A stretch of 50,956 nt of DNA from positions 1 to 50,956 of the forward strand of contig NZ_JAGGJF010000007.1 of assembly GCF_030466405.1 (NCBI RefSeq), read 5' to 3'. Both the position numbers and the translations under genes were made by a program. The stretch comes from Pseudidiomarina terrestris. GTDB lineage: Bacteria > Pseudomonadota > Gammaproteobacteria > Enterobacterales > Alteromonadaceae. Of this stretch, positions 35,617 through 46,700 are shown one piece after another. Numbering within the stretch: the stretch's first letter is position 1; every line of letters starts with the position of its first letter. A model generated the notes under the pieces. The model was not told the DNA's origin and did not search any database. It saw only the letters and a list, made by a program, of their open reading frames with translations.

Positions 35617-36098
35617 TGGAAGATCTCCTTCAGCCGGCGTTCATAGCGCTGTTTAATTTGTTGCACAGTAGCATCTGCGTCCTGCACATTTAGTGCGTGG
35701 ATAAGCAAGCTACGGCCATCGCGGGCAAGTTCGGCAGAAATTGTTCCAGGTGTCAGACTAATGGTACTGGCTAAGATCGTAATTGGTACAGAGCCTGTCA
35801 CATCAAGAGGAAACTCGATAAGCGCAGGTTGAATACGTTTCTTTGGCATCAGAATGATAGCTGCAATATTAAAGTTTGACAGAATTATATCGACCAGCAG
35901 AATCAGAAAATATTGCACCGCCAGTAAAGGTCGATGCAAGGTGGTAGGGTACTCACGCGCTCGCATCGTATACAGAGGAATAATTACTGCCAGGATTAAC
36001 CCCAGCAAGGTCACGCCAAACGAAACGGTATTCTGCAGCAACAGCCAGAACAGTAATAAAAAGAGGCTCCACCATGGAGCAGGAATTAGCTTACTCAT
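35610..36098 (-). CDS. mnhE: Na+(K+)/H+ antiporter subunit E
   Basis: 162 aa MnhE family. N-terminal helices, then GSVPITILASTISLTPGTIS, the conserved core, and a soluble C-terminal part. ATG 36098 has a full GGAGG ribosome site; it starts inside the end of mnhD (8 nt overlap). An in-frame start at 36137 is further inside mnhD and less likely. Confidence 0.92.
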   Translation of the reverse strand: MSKLIPAPWWSLFLLLFWLLLQNTVSFGVTLLGLILAVIIPLYTMRAREYPTTLHRPLLAVQYFLILLVDIILSNFNIAAIILMPKKRIQPALIEFPLDVTGSVPITILASTISLTPGTISAELARDGRSLLIHALNVQDADATVQQIKQRYERRLKEIFQC

Positions 36099-37608
36099 CA
36101 GGACCTCCAGTTGGTAAAACCGAAGAAATGTATTCAAACGGCGTGGTCAACTGAATCGCAATAGCATCGGTGTATTTTGAGATAGGTTGAGCAAACACGG
36201 TTAACGCGACAGCGCTAAGCAAAAGCATAACTACCGATGCGTGTTGCCATTTTGGATGTGTGGTTTCATTGGGCTTACCTTCAAAGGTATGCCAGAACAT
36301 GCGACTGCCAGCGCGAGAGAGAGCGATCATCATCAGGAAAGTCGCGCCGAGAATAAGCGGCCAAAGGAATACTACCTGAGCGCCTGTGCGCGCTGCTTCC
36401 AGAATAAATAATTTACTGACGAAGCCAGAAAGAGGGGGCATGCCAATAACGGTTATGGCGGCCAGGAAGAACAGGCCCCCCAGCAGATTGTGCTGTGCCA
36501 TCTTACGGCCTTTGACAATCCGGGATGCTGTTTTGCCTCTTTGTTCGGCAATTAAGTCAGCCAGCAGGAATAAGGCAGCTGTGACCAACGTGGAATGCAC
36601 GAGATAGAAAAGCAGTGCACCGATGGCATCGGTGTGCCCCAGGCTTAGTGTGGTCAGCATGGTCCCAACAGAGACCAGCACCAGATAGGCAACAACGAGC
36701 CTGAGATCGCGGCTGCCAAGCACACCCAAAGCACCGATGAAGATGGTAAATAAGCCCAGCCACCATAACCAGTCCTGCGCCAGATTTGAAGACTCACCAG
36801 CGTCGGCACCAAAAATCATCGTGAAGACTCGAATAATGGCGTAAATACCCACTTTGGTCATGATGGCGAAAAGCGCGGCAACGGTCCCTGTGGTATTTGC
36901 GTAAGCCTGCGGTAGCCAAAAGTAGAGTGGCAACAGTGCTGCTTTTAAGCCAAATACAACAAAGAGTAGCATGCCACCGGCGCGAGCCAGCGCGGCGTCG
37001 TCGCCTTCTAGTACTGCGACTTTACCCGCCATATCGGCCATATTTAGCGTTCCGGTAATCCCGTAAAGGACACCAAGGCTGATGAGGAATAATGCTGAAC
37101 CCGTCAGGTTAAGCACCACATAATGCAATGTTGCGCGTAACTTTAGCTTGCCTCCACCGTGCATCAACAAGGCGTAGCTGGAAATGAGCAGAATTTCAAA
37201 AAAGACGAAGAGGTTGAAAAGGTCGCCGGTTAAAAAGGCACCCATAATACCCAGGATCTGAAACTGGTATAAGGCCTGAAAATGCGAGCCGAGATTATCC
37301 TCTCCATGGCAGGCAAAAATCAGTACAGGCAGCGCAAGAACAGCGGTAAGAGCTACCATTAATGCGGCTAGTTTATCGGCCACCAGAACGATACCAAAAG
37401 GTGCTTGCCAGCTACCTAACGCATAAACCAGAACTTCATCCTGAACACTGCCTACCAGCCAGATGGCGGTGATCAGCGTCAGCGAAGAAGCTGTGATGCC
37501 GATGATTCGCCGATACCGTTGTGGATTATCGCCCCACGGCAATAACTGCAATAGCGCAGCAAACAAAGGTATAAGAATAGGTAAAATTACCAGATGGTTT
37601 GCAAGCAT
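36091..37608 (-). CDS. mnhD: Na+(K+)/H+ antiporter subunit D
   Basis: 505 aa with about 14 helices, a complex I NuoM/N-type proton-channel fold. It shows FEILLISSYALLMHGGGK, with the conserved glutamate, and the lysine helix region AALLPLYFWLPQAYA. With MnhA it is one of the two presumed ion-translocating subunits. Couples to mnhC through a 1-nt overlap (TAATG). Confidence 0.95.
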   Translation of the reverse strand: MLANHLVILPILIPLFAALLQLLPWGDNPQRYRRIIGITASSLTLITAIWLVGSVQDEVLVYALGSWQAPFGIVLVADKLAALMVALTAVLALPVLIFACHGEDNLGSHFQALYQFQILGIMGAFLTGDLFNLFVFFEILLISSYALLMHGGGKLKLRATLHYVVLNLTGSALFLISLGVLYGITGTLNMADMAGKVAVLEGDDAALARAGGMLLFVVFGLKAALLPLYFWLPQAYANTTGTVAALFAIMTKVGIYAIIRVFTMIFGADAGESSNLAQDWLWWLGLFTIFIGALGVLGSRDLRLVVAYLVLVSVGTMLTTLSLGHTDAIGALLFYLVHSTLVTAALFLLADLIAEQRGKTASRIVKGRKMAQHNLLGGLFFLAAITVIGMPPLSGFVSKLFILEAARTGAQVVFLWPLILGATFLMMIALSRAGSRMFWHTFEGKPNETTHPKWQHASVVMLLLSAVALTVFAQPISKYTDAIAIQLTTPFEYISSVLPTGGPDE

Positions 37609-37952
37609 TAACGCTGTCCTTCTTGCTCAGCATAATTAGAGTCATTCACTTCGTCTGAACCTATTTCGCCACGTACGCGGACGGCCAAAATAATCGAGTA
37701 AGCGGTCATCGCAAAGCCGATAACAATCGCTGTTAGCACCAGTGCCTGCGGAAGCGGGTCGCTGCTACTCTCGCTTAAGCCCACAAGAGGTAATTCATTT
37801 ACGGTCAGACGTCCGGTGGAAAACAAAAATAAATTGACGGCGTAGGACAGCATCGTTATCCCGATGACAATTGGAAACGAGCGGCCGCGCAAGATCAAAA
37901 ACACACTACACGCAGTCAAAGTGCCGACAGTAATTGCATACAAAGTTTCCAT
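37608..37952 (-). CDS. mnhC: Na+(K+)/H+ antiporter subunit C
   Basis: 114 aa, three helices, NuoK-like. The conserved block ALVLTAIVIGFAMTAYSIIL is near residues 70-89. Joined to mnhA and mnhD by 1-nt overlaps. Confidence 0.95.
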   Translation of the reverse strand: METLYAITVGTLTACSVFLILRGRSFPIVIGITMLSYAVNLFLFSTGRLTVNELPLVGLSESSSDPLPQALVLTAIVIGFAMTAYSIILAVRVRGEIGSDEVNDSNYAEQEGQR

Positions 37953-40741
37953 TAATAGCCCTCCTGACGCGGACGATGGCGCGTGGTCATCTGTCCGAAG
38001 TTGGCCAGTATCATTAGGGTCGCACCAATAACGGTAAGGTACACGCCCAGGTCAAATAAAATCGCAGTTGCAAGTTCAAACTTCCCAACCAGTGGCCAAT
38101 GCACGTAGGTGAAACTTGAAGTTAGGAAGTTATGGTCGAAGAACCAGCTTCCCACGCCAGTAAAGAGTGCAATCATTACCCCCACTGAGGTCAGCGTCTG
38201 ATAGTTATAATCAAAGCGTGATTTCACCCAGTCGACACCGTTGGCGATGTATTGCAGAATCATTGCGGCTGCCGTCACCAGGCCGGCAATGAAACCACCG
38301 CCTGGTAAGTTGTGACCGCGCAGGAAGATGTACACCGAGACCATCAGCGCCAACGGCAAAATCGCCTGGGCAACGGTTTGCACCATCAGCGGGTGCTTGA
38401 CACGATGCCAGGGTCGACCATCAACATCGCTTGATGGCATAAAGGGCCGCAGATTATTGAGTAGCTTGTGGATACCCGCTGCAGCGATCGCTAACACAGT
38501 GATCTCGCCCAGGGTATCAAAGCCACGGAAGTCGACAAGAATGACGTTTACCACATTGGTACCGCCACCGCCTGGCACTGAGTTCGCCAAAAAGAAGTCG
38601 GAGATACTCTCAAACGGCCGGGTTATGAGTGCGTAGTTGAGGGTGCCCACGATACCGCCAATGGAACCTGCCAGAAGCACGTCGCGAGCGACCCGCCGGC
38701 CACTTGAAGCGCGGGGGATTCGCTGTGGCATGAAGAAAAGCGCCAGAATCATCAGAATAATACTGACCACCTCGACCACTAACTGGGTCATGGCTAAATC
38801 CGGTGCGGAAAAGTGAATAAAGCTCAGCGAAACGACCAGCCCCACCACCGATAGCATCATGAGGGAGGTCAGCCGTTGCCTGTGTAGCATTGCCGTAGCC
38901 AGAGCCGCGAGCATTAATATAACGGCACCGACCAGGCTAATGGCGTCTATGGGGAGCTGTGGCCGGTCGCCTGTCAGCTGGCGCACAGCGGCAAGTTCAG
39001 GCACCACCAGCACCAGGGTAAAGACTAATAACAGGGCAATGTAGCGTTGCAAAGAGCCATTTTCGATGCGCTGCATCATGTCATCACAAAACCGCGTGGT
39101 AGCGCTGAGAATTTTGGCAAAAATCTCTTTTGCGTCGTGCGGGTCAAACTGCCGACTAAAGGTCAGCAACTCTGAGCGTCCGACATAGATAACTATACCG
39201 CCAACCAGGGCCAGCGCACTCATTAACAGAGGCATATTAAAGCCATGCCAGATTGCGATATCGAGCGTGGTTTCAGACAGCGTCACAGCACTTACTGCTG
39301 GCGTGAGGATATCAGCGGCAAGCAGCATTGGTGCAACACCTACGCCGATACAAAGCACGGCAAAGACGATGACGGGGAAGCGCATCATCAGTGGTGGCTC
39401 ATGCGGCTTCTTCGGTAAATCATGTGGCGGCTCCTGGAAAAATACGTCGTGCACAAAGCGAACCGAGTAGGCAACGGAGAGCATGGCGCCCAGCGTCGCT
39501 AGCACCGGGACGAACCAGGATAAAGCGCCAAACAGATCTTGCTGATAGGCTTCGGCAAAAAACATTTCTTTAGAGAGGAAGCCGTTAAAGAATGGAATTC
39601 CTGCCATGGCAGCCGAGGTAATGACGGCCAGGACCATAGTGAACGGCATCGCTTTTCTGAGGCCACTTAATTTGCGCATATCACGACTACCGGTTTCATG
39701 GTCAATGATGCCGGCAATCATAAACAGACCTGCTTTGAAGGTCGCGTGGTTGATAATATGGAATAACGCAGCGACGACTGCGCCGGCGCTGCCCAGACCA
39801 AGTAACATGGTGATCAGGCCAAGGTGACTAATGGTCGAGAACGCCAATAAGCCTTTTAAGTCGGTCTTCAGCAGGGCGAAATAAGCGCCGAAGAGCAGGG
39901 TAGCCAGACCGGTTAAGGTGACAATAGTGAACCACTCAGGAGTACCACCAAGCACCGGTAACAGGCGAGCCATTAAGAAGATGCCGGCCTTGACCATGGT
40001 CGCGGAGTGTAAGTACGCACTTACCGGCGTAGGTGCCGCCATCGCATGGGGCAGCCAGAATTGGAACGGAAACTGTGCCGACTTGGTAAATGCACCGAGT
40101 AACACGAGAATCAATATAGGTAAGTAAAGCTCATGCTCACGGATGGTGTCGGCGGCGGCAAACACAGCATCAAGCTGGTAACTGCCCACGATACTGCCAA
40201 TTAACAGGATCCCTGCCAAAAGCGCGAGACCGCCGGCGCCGGTGATTGCTAATGCCATGCGAGCACCGCGGCGCGCTGTGCTTTGATGGAACCAGTAGCC
40301 GATCAATAAAAATGACGAGACGCTGGTTAATTCCCAGAAGAACCACATCAGGATGAGGTTATCGGCGGTAACTATGCCAAGCATAGAGCCCATAAATAAC
40401 AGTAAACACGAGAAAAATCGTGGTGCGCTGTCTTTTTGGCTTAAATAGTAATGCGCATAGATAATGACGAGTAGACCGATAATGAGAATCAAACCCGCAA
40501 ACAATAACGCCAGCCCGTCCAGCCGAAAAGCTATATGCAGTCCAAGGGTTGGTAGCCACTCGGCAAAATAGAGTGTGGTATCGCCAGCCAGGGCCACCGG
40601 CGCCTCTACCACCAGTAACGCCAGACTAAGCACGGTTACGGCGGCGGTAGCCAGTGTGATATGGAGTCGAGCACGCCCCGCCAAAAGCAGTGGAATAACT
40701 GCACCAATAAATGGCAAGAAAACGATCGCTGCTAGATTCAT
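37952..40741 (-). CDS. mnhA: Na+(K+)/H+ antiporter subunit A-B fusion
   Basis: 929 aa, about 23 or more helices. Residues 1 to ~500 are NuoL-like ([41 protein letters not shown]). Then come the MrpA-specific C-terminal region ([30 protein letters not shown]) and a complete MnhB domain from about residue 775 ([18 protein letters not shown]). A fused A-B subunit with order A/B-C-D-E-F-G is the group 2 Mrp arrangement. The complex exports Na+ and/or K+ in exchange for protons, suiting a salt- or alkali-exposed bacterium. GAGGTGAA lies just before the ATG. Confidence 0.95.
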   Translation of the reverse strand: MNLAAIVFLPFIGAVIPLLLAGRARLHITLATAAVTVLSLALLVVEAPVALAGDTTLYFAEWLPTLGLHIAFRLDGLALLFAGLILIIGLLVIIYAHYYLSQKDSAPRFFSCLLLFMGSMLGIVTADNLILMWFFWELTSVSSFLLIGYWFHQSTARRGARMALAITGAGGLALLAGILLIGSIVGSYQLDAVFAAADTIREHELYLPILILVLLGAFTKSAQFPFQFWLPHAMAAPTPVSAYLHSATMVKAGIFLMARLLPVLGGTPEWFTIVTLTGLATLLFGAYFALLKTDLKGLLAFSTISHLGLITMLLGLGSAGAVVAALFHIINHATFKAGLFMIAGIIDHETGSRDMRKLSGLRKAMPFTMVLAVITSAAMAGIPFFNGFLSKEMFFAEAYQQDLFGALSWFVPVLATLGAMLSVAYSVRFVHDVFFQEPPHDLPKKPHEPPLMMRFPVIVFAVLCIGVGVAPMLLAADILTPAVSAVTLSETTLDIAIWHGFNMPLLMSALALVGGIVIYVGRSELLTFSRQFDPHDAKEIFAKILSATTRFCDDMMQRIENGSLQRYIALLLVFTLVLVVPELAAVRQLTGDRPQLPIDAISLVGAVILMLAALATAMLHRQRLTSLMMLSVVGLVVSLSFIHFSAPDLAMTQLVVEVVSIILMILALFFMPQRIPRASSGRRVARDVLLAGSIGGIVGTLNYALITRPFESISDFFLANSVPGGGGTNVVNVILVDFRGFDTLGEITVLAIAAAGIHKLLNNLRPFMPSSDVDGRPWHRVKHPLMVQTVAQAILPLALMVSVYIFLRGHNLPGGGFIAGLVTAAAMILQYIANGVDWVKSRFDYNYQTLTSVGVMIALFTGVGSWFFDHNFLTSSFTYVHWPLVGKFELATAILFDLGVYLTVIGATLMILANFGQMTTRHRPRQEGY

Positions 40742-41049
40742 TTCACCTCGTTACCTTCTAAATGGGGGTTATCAGTTACCACTGAGACCGTTCAGATAAG
40801 ATTGAATTTACCACTTCGATCAGCTGCTTGCCAACTGAATCGGTCGCAGCCTACGGTACTTCCAACCCGCCGGTCGCGTTTTTCGAACTCATAAATAAGT
40901 AGGGCGAATCGATAAAAATTTAATAGCTGTGCATGCCTTTATTTGATAGAGTAGCAACGTCTCGGGACAGGACTGATCCACAATAAATTTTGGCCCCGAA
41001 ACATCCCACAAGAAAATCCTACTTAGTACTATCATCTGCATTTTTTATC

Positions 41050-41067
41050 TGTTACAATTCGCCGCCC
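41050..41067 (+). promoter_or_regulatory. spc operon promoter (extended -10, GC-rich discriminator)
   Basis: TGTTACAAT (41050-41058) is an extended -10. TTCGCCGCCC follows, a GC-rich discriminator of the kind found at stringently controlled promoters; the rRNA P1 promoter at 50777 has almost the same TATAATTCGCCGCC. No good -35 is present at 17 nt, which fits an extended -10 promoter. Confidence 0.6.
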
Positions 41068-41137
41068 TTTTTATAAGGGAAAATCTTTTATTCTCTATGA
41101 TTTGTTCGGCAAATTGTCGCGAATAAAAGGACGGACA

Positions 41138-41156
41138 ACGACCCGAGAGGGTCTGT
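41138..41156 (+). promoter_or_regulatory. Leader hairpin upstream of rplN
   Basis: GACCC (41140-41144) pairs perfectly with GGGTC (41149-41153) around a GAGA tetraloop, 28 nt before the rplN ATG. It could be a stabilising leader structure or a ribosomal-protein site; no known regulator is implied by the sequence. Confidence 0.4.
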
Positions 41157-41181
41157 TTAATTAATCAAGCGGAGCACTGCA

Positions 41182-41550
41182 ATGATCCAAATGCAAACTA
41201 CACTGGACGTGGCCGATAACTCGGGCGCTCGCAGCGTACAATGTATTAAGGTTCTGGGTGGCTCGCACCGCCGTTACGCGAATATCGGCGACATCATTAA
41301 AGTTTCTGTTAAAGAAGCAATTCCTCGCGGTAAAGTGAAGAAAGGTGATGTTGTTAACGCGGTGGTCGTTCGCACCAGAAAAGGCGTCCGTCGTCAAGAC
41401 GGGTCAGTCATCCGTTTTGACCGCAACGCGGCTGTATTGTTGAATAACAACCAACAGCCTATTGGCACTCGTATCTTTGGACCAGTGACTCGTGAATTGC
41501 GCTCTGAGCAATTTATGAAGATTGTTTCTCTGGCACCAGAAGTACTGTAA
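41182..41550 (+). CDS. rplN: 50S ribosomal protein L14
   Basis: 122 aa; begins [19 protein letters not shown], the canonical uL14 start, and ends with the RTRKG and FGPVTREL family blocks. It is the first gene of the spc operon and here the first gene of the whole ribosomal cluster. GGAG lies 9 nt before the ATG. Confidence 0.99.
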   Translation: MIQMQTTLDVADNSGARSVQCIKVLGGSHRRYANIGDIIKVSVKEAIPRGKVKKGDVVNAVVVRTRKGVRRQDGSVIRFDRNAAVLLNNNQQPIGTRIFGPVTRELRSEQFMKIVSLAPEVL

Positions 41551-41560
41551 GGAGTCAGTT

Positions 41561-41875
41561 ATGGCGGCAAAAATAAAACGTGATGACGAAGTAGTAGTCC
41601 TGGCAGGTAAAGACAAAGGCAAGCGTGGTAAAGTGCTGAAAGTCGACACCGCTAAAAGTCGTGTTTTCGTTGAAGGCGTAAACATCGTTAAGAAACACCA
41701 GAAGCCAAATCCGGCTTTAGGCGTTGCTGGCGGTGTGATTGAGCAAGAAGCTTCAATCGACGTTTCTAACGTAGCGGTTTATAACCCAGAGACTGGTAAA
41801 GCAGATCGTGTTGGTTTCAAATTTGAAGACGGCAAAAAAGTTCGTTTCTTCAAATCAAACAACGCAATCATTTAA
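41561..41875 (+). CDS. rplX: 50S ribosomal protein L24
   Basis: 104 aa uL24 with KOW motif [20 protein letters not shown]. Start ATG 41561 (MAAKIKRDD) follows AAGGAG; a longer frame into rplN is spurious. Confidence 0.99.
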   Translation: MAAKIKRDDEVVVLAGKDKGKRGKVLKVDTAKSRVFVEGVNIVKKHQKPNPALGVAGGVIEQEASIDVSNVAVYNPETGKADRVGFKFEDGKKVRFFKSNNAII

Positions 41876-41896
41876 TTTTTAATTTGGAGTTTTACG

Positions 41897-42436
41897 ATGG
41901 CGAAACTGCATGATTTTTACAAAGAATCAGTAGTTCCTGAACTGGTTAAACAGTTCGGCTACAACAGCGTCATGCAAGTCCCTCGGATTGAAAAAATCAC
42001 CCTTAACATGGGTGTTGGTGAAGCTCTGGCTGACAAAAAGATTCTCGACAACGCAGCGGCAGACCTGGAAGCAATTTCTGGTCAACGTCCGATTAAAACT
42101 GTAGCTCGTAAATCTGTCGCTGGCTTCAAAATCCGTGAAGGCTACCCAATTGGCTGTAAAGTGACTCTGCGTGGCGAGCGTATGTGGGACTTTTTGCAAC
42201 GTTTAATTACGATTGCTATCCCGCGTGTTCGTGACTTCCGTGGTTTGAACCCGAAATCATTCGACGGACGTGGAAACTATAGTATGGGTGTGCGTGAGCA
42301 AATCATTTTCCCTGAAATTGACTATGACAAAGTCGATCGGGTACGTGGTTTAGATATCACTATCACTACAACTGCTGGCACCGACGACGAAGCTCACGCT
42401 TTGCTGTCTGCCTTTAGCTTCCCGTTCAAGAAGTAA
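41897..42436 (+). CDS. rplE: 50S ribosomal protein L5
   Basis: 179 aa uL5, standard length, with [16 protein letters not shown] and the [17 protein letters not shown] block that contacts 5S rRNA. In E. coli the S8 repressor binds mRNA around the start of this gene; I could not confirm an equivalent fold here. Confidence 0.99.
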   Translation: MAKLHDFYKESVVPELVKQFGYNSVMQVPRIEKITLNMGVGEALADKKILDNAAADLEAISGQRPIKTVARKSVAGFKIREGYPIGCKVTLRGERMWDFLQRLITIAIPRVRDFRGLNPKSFDGRGNYSMGVREQIIFPEIDYDKVDRVRGLDITITTTAGTDDEAHALLSAFSFPFKK

Positions 42437-42447
42437 GGTGTAGAGTT

Positions 42448-42753
42448 ATGGCTAAAGAAGCAATGAAAATGCGTGAGCTCAAGCGTCAAAAGCTTGCAGC
42501 TAAATACGCAGAGAAACGCATCGCACTTAAAAATGTGATCAGCGATCCGAGTACTTCGGACGAAGAGCGTTGGGAAGCCGTGCTGAAATTGCAAAGTCTT
42601 CCTCGTGATTCGAGCCCAAGCCGTCAGCGTAACCGCTGCCGCGTTACGGGCCGCCCACACGGTTTCTTACGTAAATTCGGCATGAGCCGTATTAAAGTAC
42701 GTGAGAAAGCTATGCGCGGTGAAATTCCTGGCTTGAAAAAAGCTAGCTGGTAA
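42448..42753 (+). CDS. rpsN: 30S ribosomal protein S14 (zinc-free form)
   Basis: 101 aa uS14, long form without CxxC zinc motifs. [20 protein letters not shown] and the ending GLKKASW are diagnostic. Confidence 0.99.
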   Translation: MAKEAMKMRELKRQKLAAKYAEKRIALKNVISDPSTSDEERWEAVLKLQSLPRDSSPSRQRNRCRVTGRPHGFLRKFGMSRIKVREKAMRGEIPGLKKASW

Positions 42754-42779
42754 GCCACGAGTCACGGGAGAAAGCAAAT

Positions 42780-43172
42780 ATGAGCATGCAAGATCCAATT
42801 GCGGATATGTTCACTCGCATCCGCAACGCTCAGGGTGCTAACAAAGTTGCCGTGCGCATGCCTGCTTCTAAACAGAAAGTGGCGATTGCCCAAGTTCTTA
42901 AAGAAGAAGGTTATATCACGGATTTCGGCGTATCTGGCGAAGTGAAAGCTGAGCTTGAAGTAACGTTGAAATACTTTGAAGGCAAGCCTGTTATCGAATC
43001 AATTGAGCGCGTAAGTCGCCCTGGTCTGCGTATCTATAAGAAACGCAACGAACTACCTAAAGTAATGGGTGGTTTAGGTGTGGCTGTCGTCTCAACTTCT
43101 AAAGGCCTGATGACCGACCGTGCCGCTCGCAATGCGGGTCTTGGCGGGGAAGTTATCGGTTACGTAGCGTAA
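42780..43172 (+). CDS. rpsH: 30S ribosomal protein S8
   Basis: 130 aa uS8: [18 protein letters not shown] start, [17 protein letters not shown] near the C terminus. In E. coli S8 is the translational repressor of this operon. Confidence 0.99.
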   Translation: MSMQDPIADMFTRIRNAQGANKVAVRMPASKQKVAIAQVLKEEGYITDFGVSGEVKAELEVTLKYFEGKPVIESIERVSRPGLRIYKKRNELPKVMGGLGVAVVSTSKGLMTDRAARNAGLGGEVIGYVA

Positions 43173-43186
43173 CGAGGAGTTAGGAA

Positions 43187-43720
43187 ATGTCACGAGTTGC
43201 TAAAGCACCGATTGCCATTCCTGCTGGCGTTGAAGTTACGCTAAATGGCCAGGAAGTGACAATTAAAGGTGCCAAAGGCTCATTGAGCCGTGTAGTTAAC
43301 GACGCTGTTGAATTAGTTCAAGAAGACGGCGTTTTACGTACAGTCGCTCGCGAAGGTGTTGCAAATTCCAACGCCCAAGCCGGTACCGCACGTGCGTTAC
43401 TACAAAACATGGTGGTTGGTGTTGCGCAAGGTTATGAGCGCAAGCTGCAGTTGGTTGGTGTTGGTTACCGTGCAAATACTGCCGGTTCTAAACTCAACTT
43501 AACACTGGGCTTCTCTCATCCTGTTGTCTTCGATATTCCGGAAGGAATTACTATCGAAGTCCCAGCACAAACTGAAGTAGTCGTTAAGGGTGTAGACAAG
43601 CAGTTAGTGGGTCAAGTTGCCGCTAACATTCGCGCGTACCGTAAGCCTGAACCTTACAAAGGTAAGGGTGTACGTTACGCCGATGAGCAAGTACGCCGTA
43701 AAGAAGCCAAGAAAAAGTAA
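43187..43720 (+). CDS. rplF: 50S ribosomal protein L6
   Basis: 177 aa uL6 with two repeats; the signature [14 protein letters not shown] is near the end. AGGAG precedes the ATG. Confidence 0.99.
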   Translation: MSRVAKAPIAIPAGVEVTLNGQEVTIKGAKGSLSRVVNDAVELVQEDGVLRTVAREGVANSNAQAGTARALLQNMVVGVAQGYERKLQLVGVGYRANTAGSKLNLTLGFSHPVVFDIPEGITIEVPAQTEVVVKGVDKQLVGQVAANIRAYRKPEPYKGKGVRYADEQVRRKEAKKK

Positions 43721-43729
43721 GGTAAGACG

Positions 43730-44083
43730 ATGGACAAGAAAACAGCTCGCTTACGCCGCGCTACTCGCGCACGTAAGAAAATGCTTGAGTTGGGTGCAAA
43801 CCGCCTGGTCGTTCACCGTACACCACGGCATATTTACGCACAGCTCATTGCACCGAACGGTTCTGAAGTACTGGCAACAGCATCAACTGTTGAAAAATCT
43901 GTTCGCGATGCGGTTAAAGCAACCGGCAACGTCGATGCAGCAAAAACAGTTGGTAAGCTGATCGCTGAACGAGCGATTGAAAAAGGCGTGAAAACCGTCG
44001 CTTTCGATCGCAGTGGTTTCCGTTATCACGGACGTGTCGCCGCTTTGGCCGACGCTGCTCGTGAAGCTGGACTTCAGTTCTAG
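43730..44083 (+). CDS. rplR: 50S ribosomal protein L18
   Basis: 117 aa uL18. 5S rRNA-binding family blocks [13 protein letters not shown] and [21 protein letters not shown] are intact. Confidence 0.99.
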   Translation: MDKKTARLRRATRARKKMLELGANRLVVHRTPRHIYAQLIAPNGSEVLATASTVEKSVRDAVKATGNVDAAKTVGKLIAERAIEKGVKTVAFDRSGFRYHGRVAALADAAREAGLQF

Positions 44084-44092
44084 GAGACGAAC

Positions 44093-44599
44093 ATGGCAAA
44101 TGCAAATGTAGAAGCTCAACAAAGTGACCTGCAAGAAAAGCTGATCACAGTAAATCGTGTAGCGAAGGTTGTTAAAGGTGGTCGCATCTTTAGCTTCACT
44201 GCACTGACTGTGGTTGGTGATGGTCAGGGTAAAGTGGGTTTCGGTTATGGTAAAGCACGTGAAGTTCCAGCTGCTATTCAAAAGGCAATGGAAAAAGCAC
44301 GTCGCAACATGGTAACCGTGCAGCTGAAAGGCGATACCTTACAGCACCCTGTTAAAGGCCGTCACTCAGGTTCACAGGTATTCATGCAGCCAGCCTCTGA
44401 AGGTACAGGTATCATCGCCGGTGGTGCGATGCGTGCAGTACTAGAAGTAGCAGGCGTGCACAACGTGCTGTCAAAAGCATATGGTTCAACCAACCCAATC
44501 AACGTTGTACGTGCCACAATCAAGGCACTTCACGACATGAAGTCGCCTGAGCAAGTCGCGGCTAAGCGTGGATTGCGCGTTGAAGAAATTCTGGGGTAG
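44093..44599 (+). CDS. rpsE: 30S ribosomal protein S5
   Basis: 168 aa uS5; [23 protein letters not shown] in the N-terminal domain, then the [15 protein letters not shown] block. Confidence 0.99.
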   Translation: MANANVEAQQSDLQEKLITVNRVAKVVKGGRIFSFTALTVVGDGQGKVGFGYGKAREVPAAIQKAMEKARRNMVTVQLKGDTLQHPVKGRHSGSQVFMQPASEGTGIIAGGAMRAVLEVAGVHNVLSKAYGSTNPINVVRATIKALHDMKSPEQVAAKRGLRVEEILG

Positions 44600-44605
44600 T
44601 GAACA

Positions 44606-44788
44606 ATGGCGAATAAGACAATCAAAGTAACACAGACGCGTAGCTCAATCGGTCGTTTACCGAAGCATAAAGCTACTCTACGTGGTCTTGGTCTACGCCG
44701 CATTGGTCACACGGTCGAGCTGGAAGATACTCCAGCCGTCCGCGGCATGGTGAACCAAGTCACTTACATGGTAAAGGTGGAGGACTAA
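44606..44788 (+). CDS. rpmD: 50S ribosomal protein L30
   Basis: 60 aa uL30, bacterial short form; [20 protein letters not shown] is characteristic. Confidence 0.99.
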   Translation: MANKTIKVTQTRSSIGRLPKHKATLRGLGLRRIGHTVELEDTPAVRGMVNQVTYMVKVED

Positions 44789-44792
44789 TACG

Positions 44793-45227
44793 ATGTTCTT
44801 GAACTCAATCTCCCCTGCACCTGGTGCTAAAACCAGCAAAAAACGTGTTGGACGTGGTATTGGCTCAGGCTTAGGAAAAACTGGTGGACGTGGTCATAAA
44901 GGCCAGAAGTCGCGTTCAGGCGGCTCAGTGAAACCAGGTTTCGAAGGCGGTCAAATGCCAATTCAGCGTCGCTTGCCGAAGTTCGGTTTTACTTCACGTA
45001 AGTCATTCGTGACTGCAGAAGTGAACCTGGCTGAGATAGCGAAAGTTGCTGGCGATACTGTAAACATGGCGAGCCTGAAAGAAGCTGGCTTGATTCGCAA
45101 TGACATCTTGCATGTTAAAGTGATCAAATCAGGCGAAATCAGTCGTGCCGTTTCAGTACAAGGCATTAAGGTCACCAAAGGCGCCCGCGAAGCTATTGAA
45201 GCTGCTGGCGGCAAAATCGAAGGATAG
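44793..45227 (+). CDS. rplO: 50S ribosomal protein L15
   Basis: 144 aa uL15. Gly-rich basic N-terminal tail ([20 protein letters not shown]) and the C-terminal [17 protein letters not shown]. It lies five bases before secY. Confidence 0.99.
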   Translation: MFLNSISPAPGAKTSKKRVGRGIGSGLGKTGGRGHKGQKSRSGGSVKPGFEGGQMPIQRRLPKFGFTSRKSFVTAEVNLAEIAKVAGDTVNMASLKEAGLIRNDILHVKVIKSGEISRAVSVQGIKVTKGAREAIEAAGGKIEG

Positions 45228-45232
45228 AGCAA

Positions 45233-46561
45233 ATGGCTAAACCAGGATTGGAATCTAACAGAGCTCAAGGCGGCACCTCGGAACTTAAACGACGCTTGCT
45301 TTTTGTACTCGGCGCGTTAATCGTGTTCCGTGCGGGCTCCTTCGTGCCTATTCCTGGTATTGATGCCGCTGTATTGGCTCAGTTGTTTGATCAGCAAAAA
45401 GATACCATCGTTGCCATGTTTAACATGTTCAGCGGTGGTGCTCTTGAACGCGCATCGGTATTCGCTTTGGGTATCATGCCGTACATCACAGCCTCGATTA
45501 TTATGCAGCTGGCTTCCGTGGTTCATCCACGTTTGGCCGAGCTTAAGAAAGAGGGTGAAGCTGGTCGTCGTAAGATTAGCCAATACACGCGTTGGGGTAC
45601 TTTGGTACTTGCGACGTTCCAATCGATTGGTATAGCTACTGGCTTACCAAGTCTGATGCCTGGATTGGTTATCGATCCAAGCTTTGGATTCTACTTTACA
45701 GCGGTTGTGAGTTTGGTCACAGGAACTATGTTCCTGATGTGGCTAGGTGAACAAATCACTGAGCGTGGGATTGGTAACGGTATCTCTATTCTTATCTTCA
45801 CCGGTATTGTTGCGGGCCTTCCGTCGGCTATTGGTCAGACGGCAGAGCAAGCACGTCAGGGTGATTTGCACTTATTGTTGTTATTGCTAATCGGTGTCAT
45901 CGTATTCGCAGTGACGTATTTTGTTGTATTTGTCGAGCGCGGCCAACGCCGCATTGTGGTAAACTACGCAAAACGTCAGCAAGGCCGTAAGGTTTTTGCA
46001 GCGCAGAGTACTCACTTGCCATTGAAAGTTAATATGGCCGGTGTTATTCCACCGATTTTTGCATCGAGTATTATTTTGTTCCCAAGCACCATTGCAACCT
46101 GGTTTGGCCAGGGCGAAGGTATGGTAGCAAACTTCTTACAAGAGGTTTCGTTGACGCTGTCACCGGGACAACCCTTGTACGTAATGCTTTATGCTGCGGC
46201 AATTATCTTCTTCTGTTTCTTCTATACCGCGTTGGTATTTAACCCACGCGAGACAGCTGATAACTTGAAGAAGTCGGGAGCGTTTATCCCTGGGATTCGT
46301 CCAGGTGAGCAAACCTCGCGTTACATCGATAAGGTAATGACCCGTTTGACTCTTGCAGGCGCGTTATACATTACCTTTGTCTGTTTGGTTCCTGAGTTCA
46401 TGATGATTGCATGGAACGTTCAGTTCTACTTTGGCGGTACATCACTATTGATTATCGTTGTTGTTATCATGGATTTTATGGCGCAGGTCCAGACCCATCT
46501 GATGTCTCATCAGTATGATTCGGTCCTGAAAAAAGCTAACCTTAAAGGCTTCGGCCGTTAA
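45233..46561 (+). CDS. secY: Protein translocase subunit SecY
   Basis: 442 aa with ten membrane helices, the channel of SecYEG. Motifs: [21 protein letters not shown] (plug/TM2 region), [23 protein letters not shown] in the cytosolic loop, and [15 protein letters not shown] at the C terminus. Next to last in the spc operon, as in E. coli. Confidence 0.99.
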   Translation: MAKPGLESNRAQGGTSELKRRLLFVLGALIVFRAGSFVPIPGIDAAVLAQLFDQQKDTIVAMFNMFSGGALERASVFALGIMPYITASIIMQLASVVHPRLAELKKEGEAGRRKISQYTRWGTLVLATFQSIGIATGLPSLMPGLVIDPSFGFYFTAVVSLVTGTMFLMWLGEQITERGIGNGISILIFTGIVAGLPSAIGQTAEQARQGDLHLLLLLLIGVIVFAVTYFVVFVERGQRRIVVNYAKRQQGRKVFAAQSTHLPLKVNMAGVIPPIFASSIILFPSTIATWFGQGEGMVANFLQEVSLTLSPGQPLYVMLYAAAIIFFCFFYTALVFNPRETADNLKKSGAFIPGIRPGEQTSRYIDKVMTRLTLAGALYITFVCLVPEFMMIAWNVQFYFGGTSLLIIVVVIMDFMAQVQTHLMSHQYDSVLKKANLKGFGR

Positions 46562-46586
46562 GGTTGGATAATTACGGAGTGTAGCA

Positions 46587-46700
46587 ATGAAAGTTCGTGC
46601 TTCCGTGAAGAAAATCTGCCGTAACTGCAAAGTTATTAAGCGCAACGGTGTTGTGCGTGTAATTTGCAGTGACCCTAAGCACAAGCAACGGCAAGGTTAA
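46587..46700 (+). CDS. rpmJ: 50S ribosomal protein L36 (zinc-binding form)
   Basis: 37 aa: [19 protein letters not shown] and then [14 protein letters not shown]. The zinc ligands C11, C14, C27 and H32 are present, so this is the C+ form. ATG 46587 has GGAG 8 nt upstream. Last gene of the spc operon. Confidence 0.98.
   Translation: MKVRASVKKICRNCKVIKRNGVVRVICSDPKHKQRQG

Larger units (their letters stand above)
40742..41181. other. 440-bp gap between divergent Mrp and spc operons
   Basis: No coding sequence is credible here. The right part holds the spc promoter and leader hairpin listed separately. The left part must hold the Mrp promoter, but only weak AT-rich candidates are visible on the minus strand around 40915-40950. 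No remnant of the S10-operon genes rpmC or rpsQ, which usually precede rplN, is recognisable. Confidence 0.6.
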
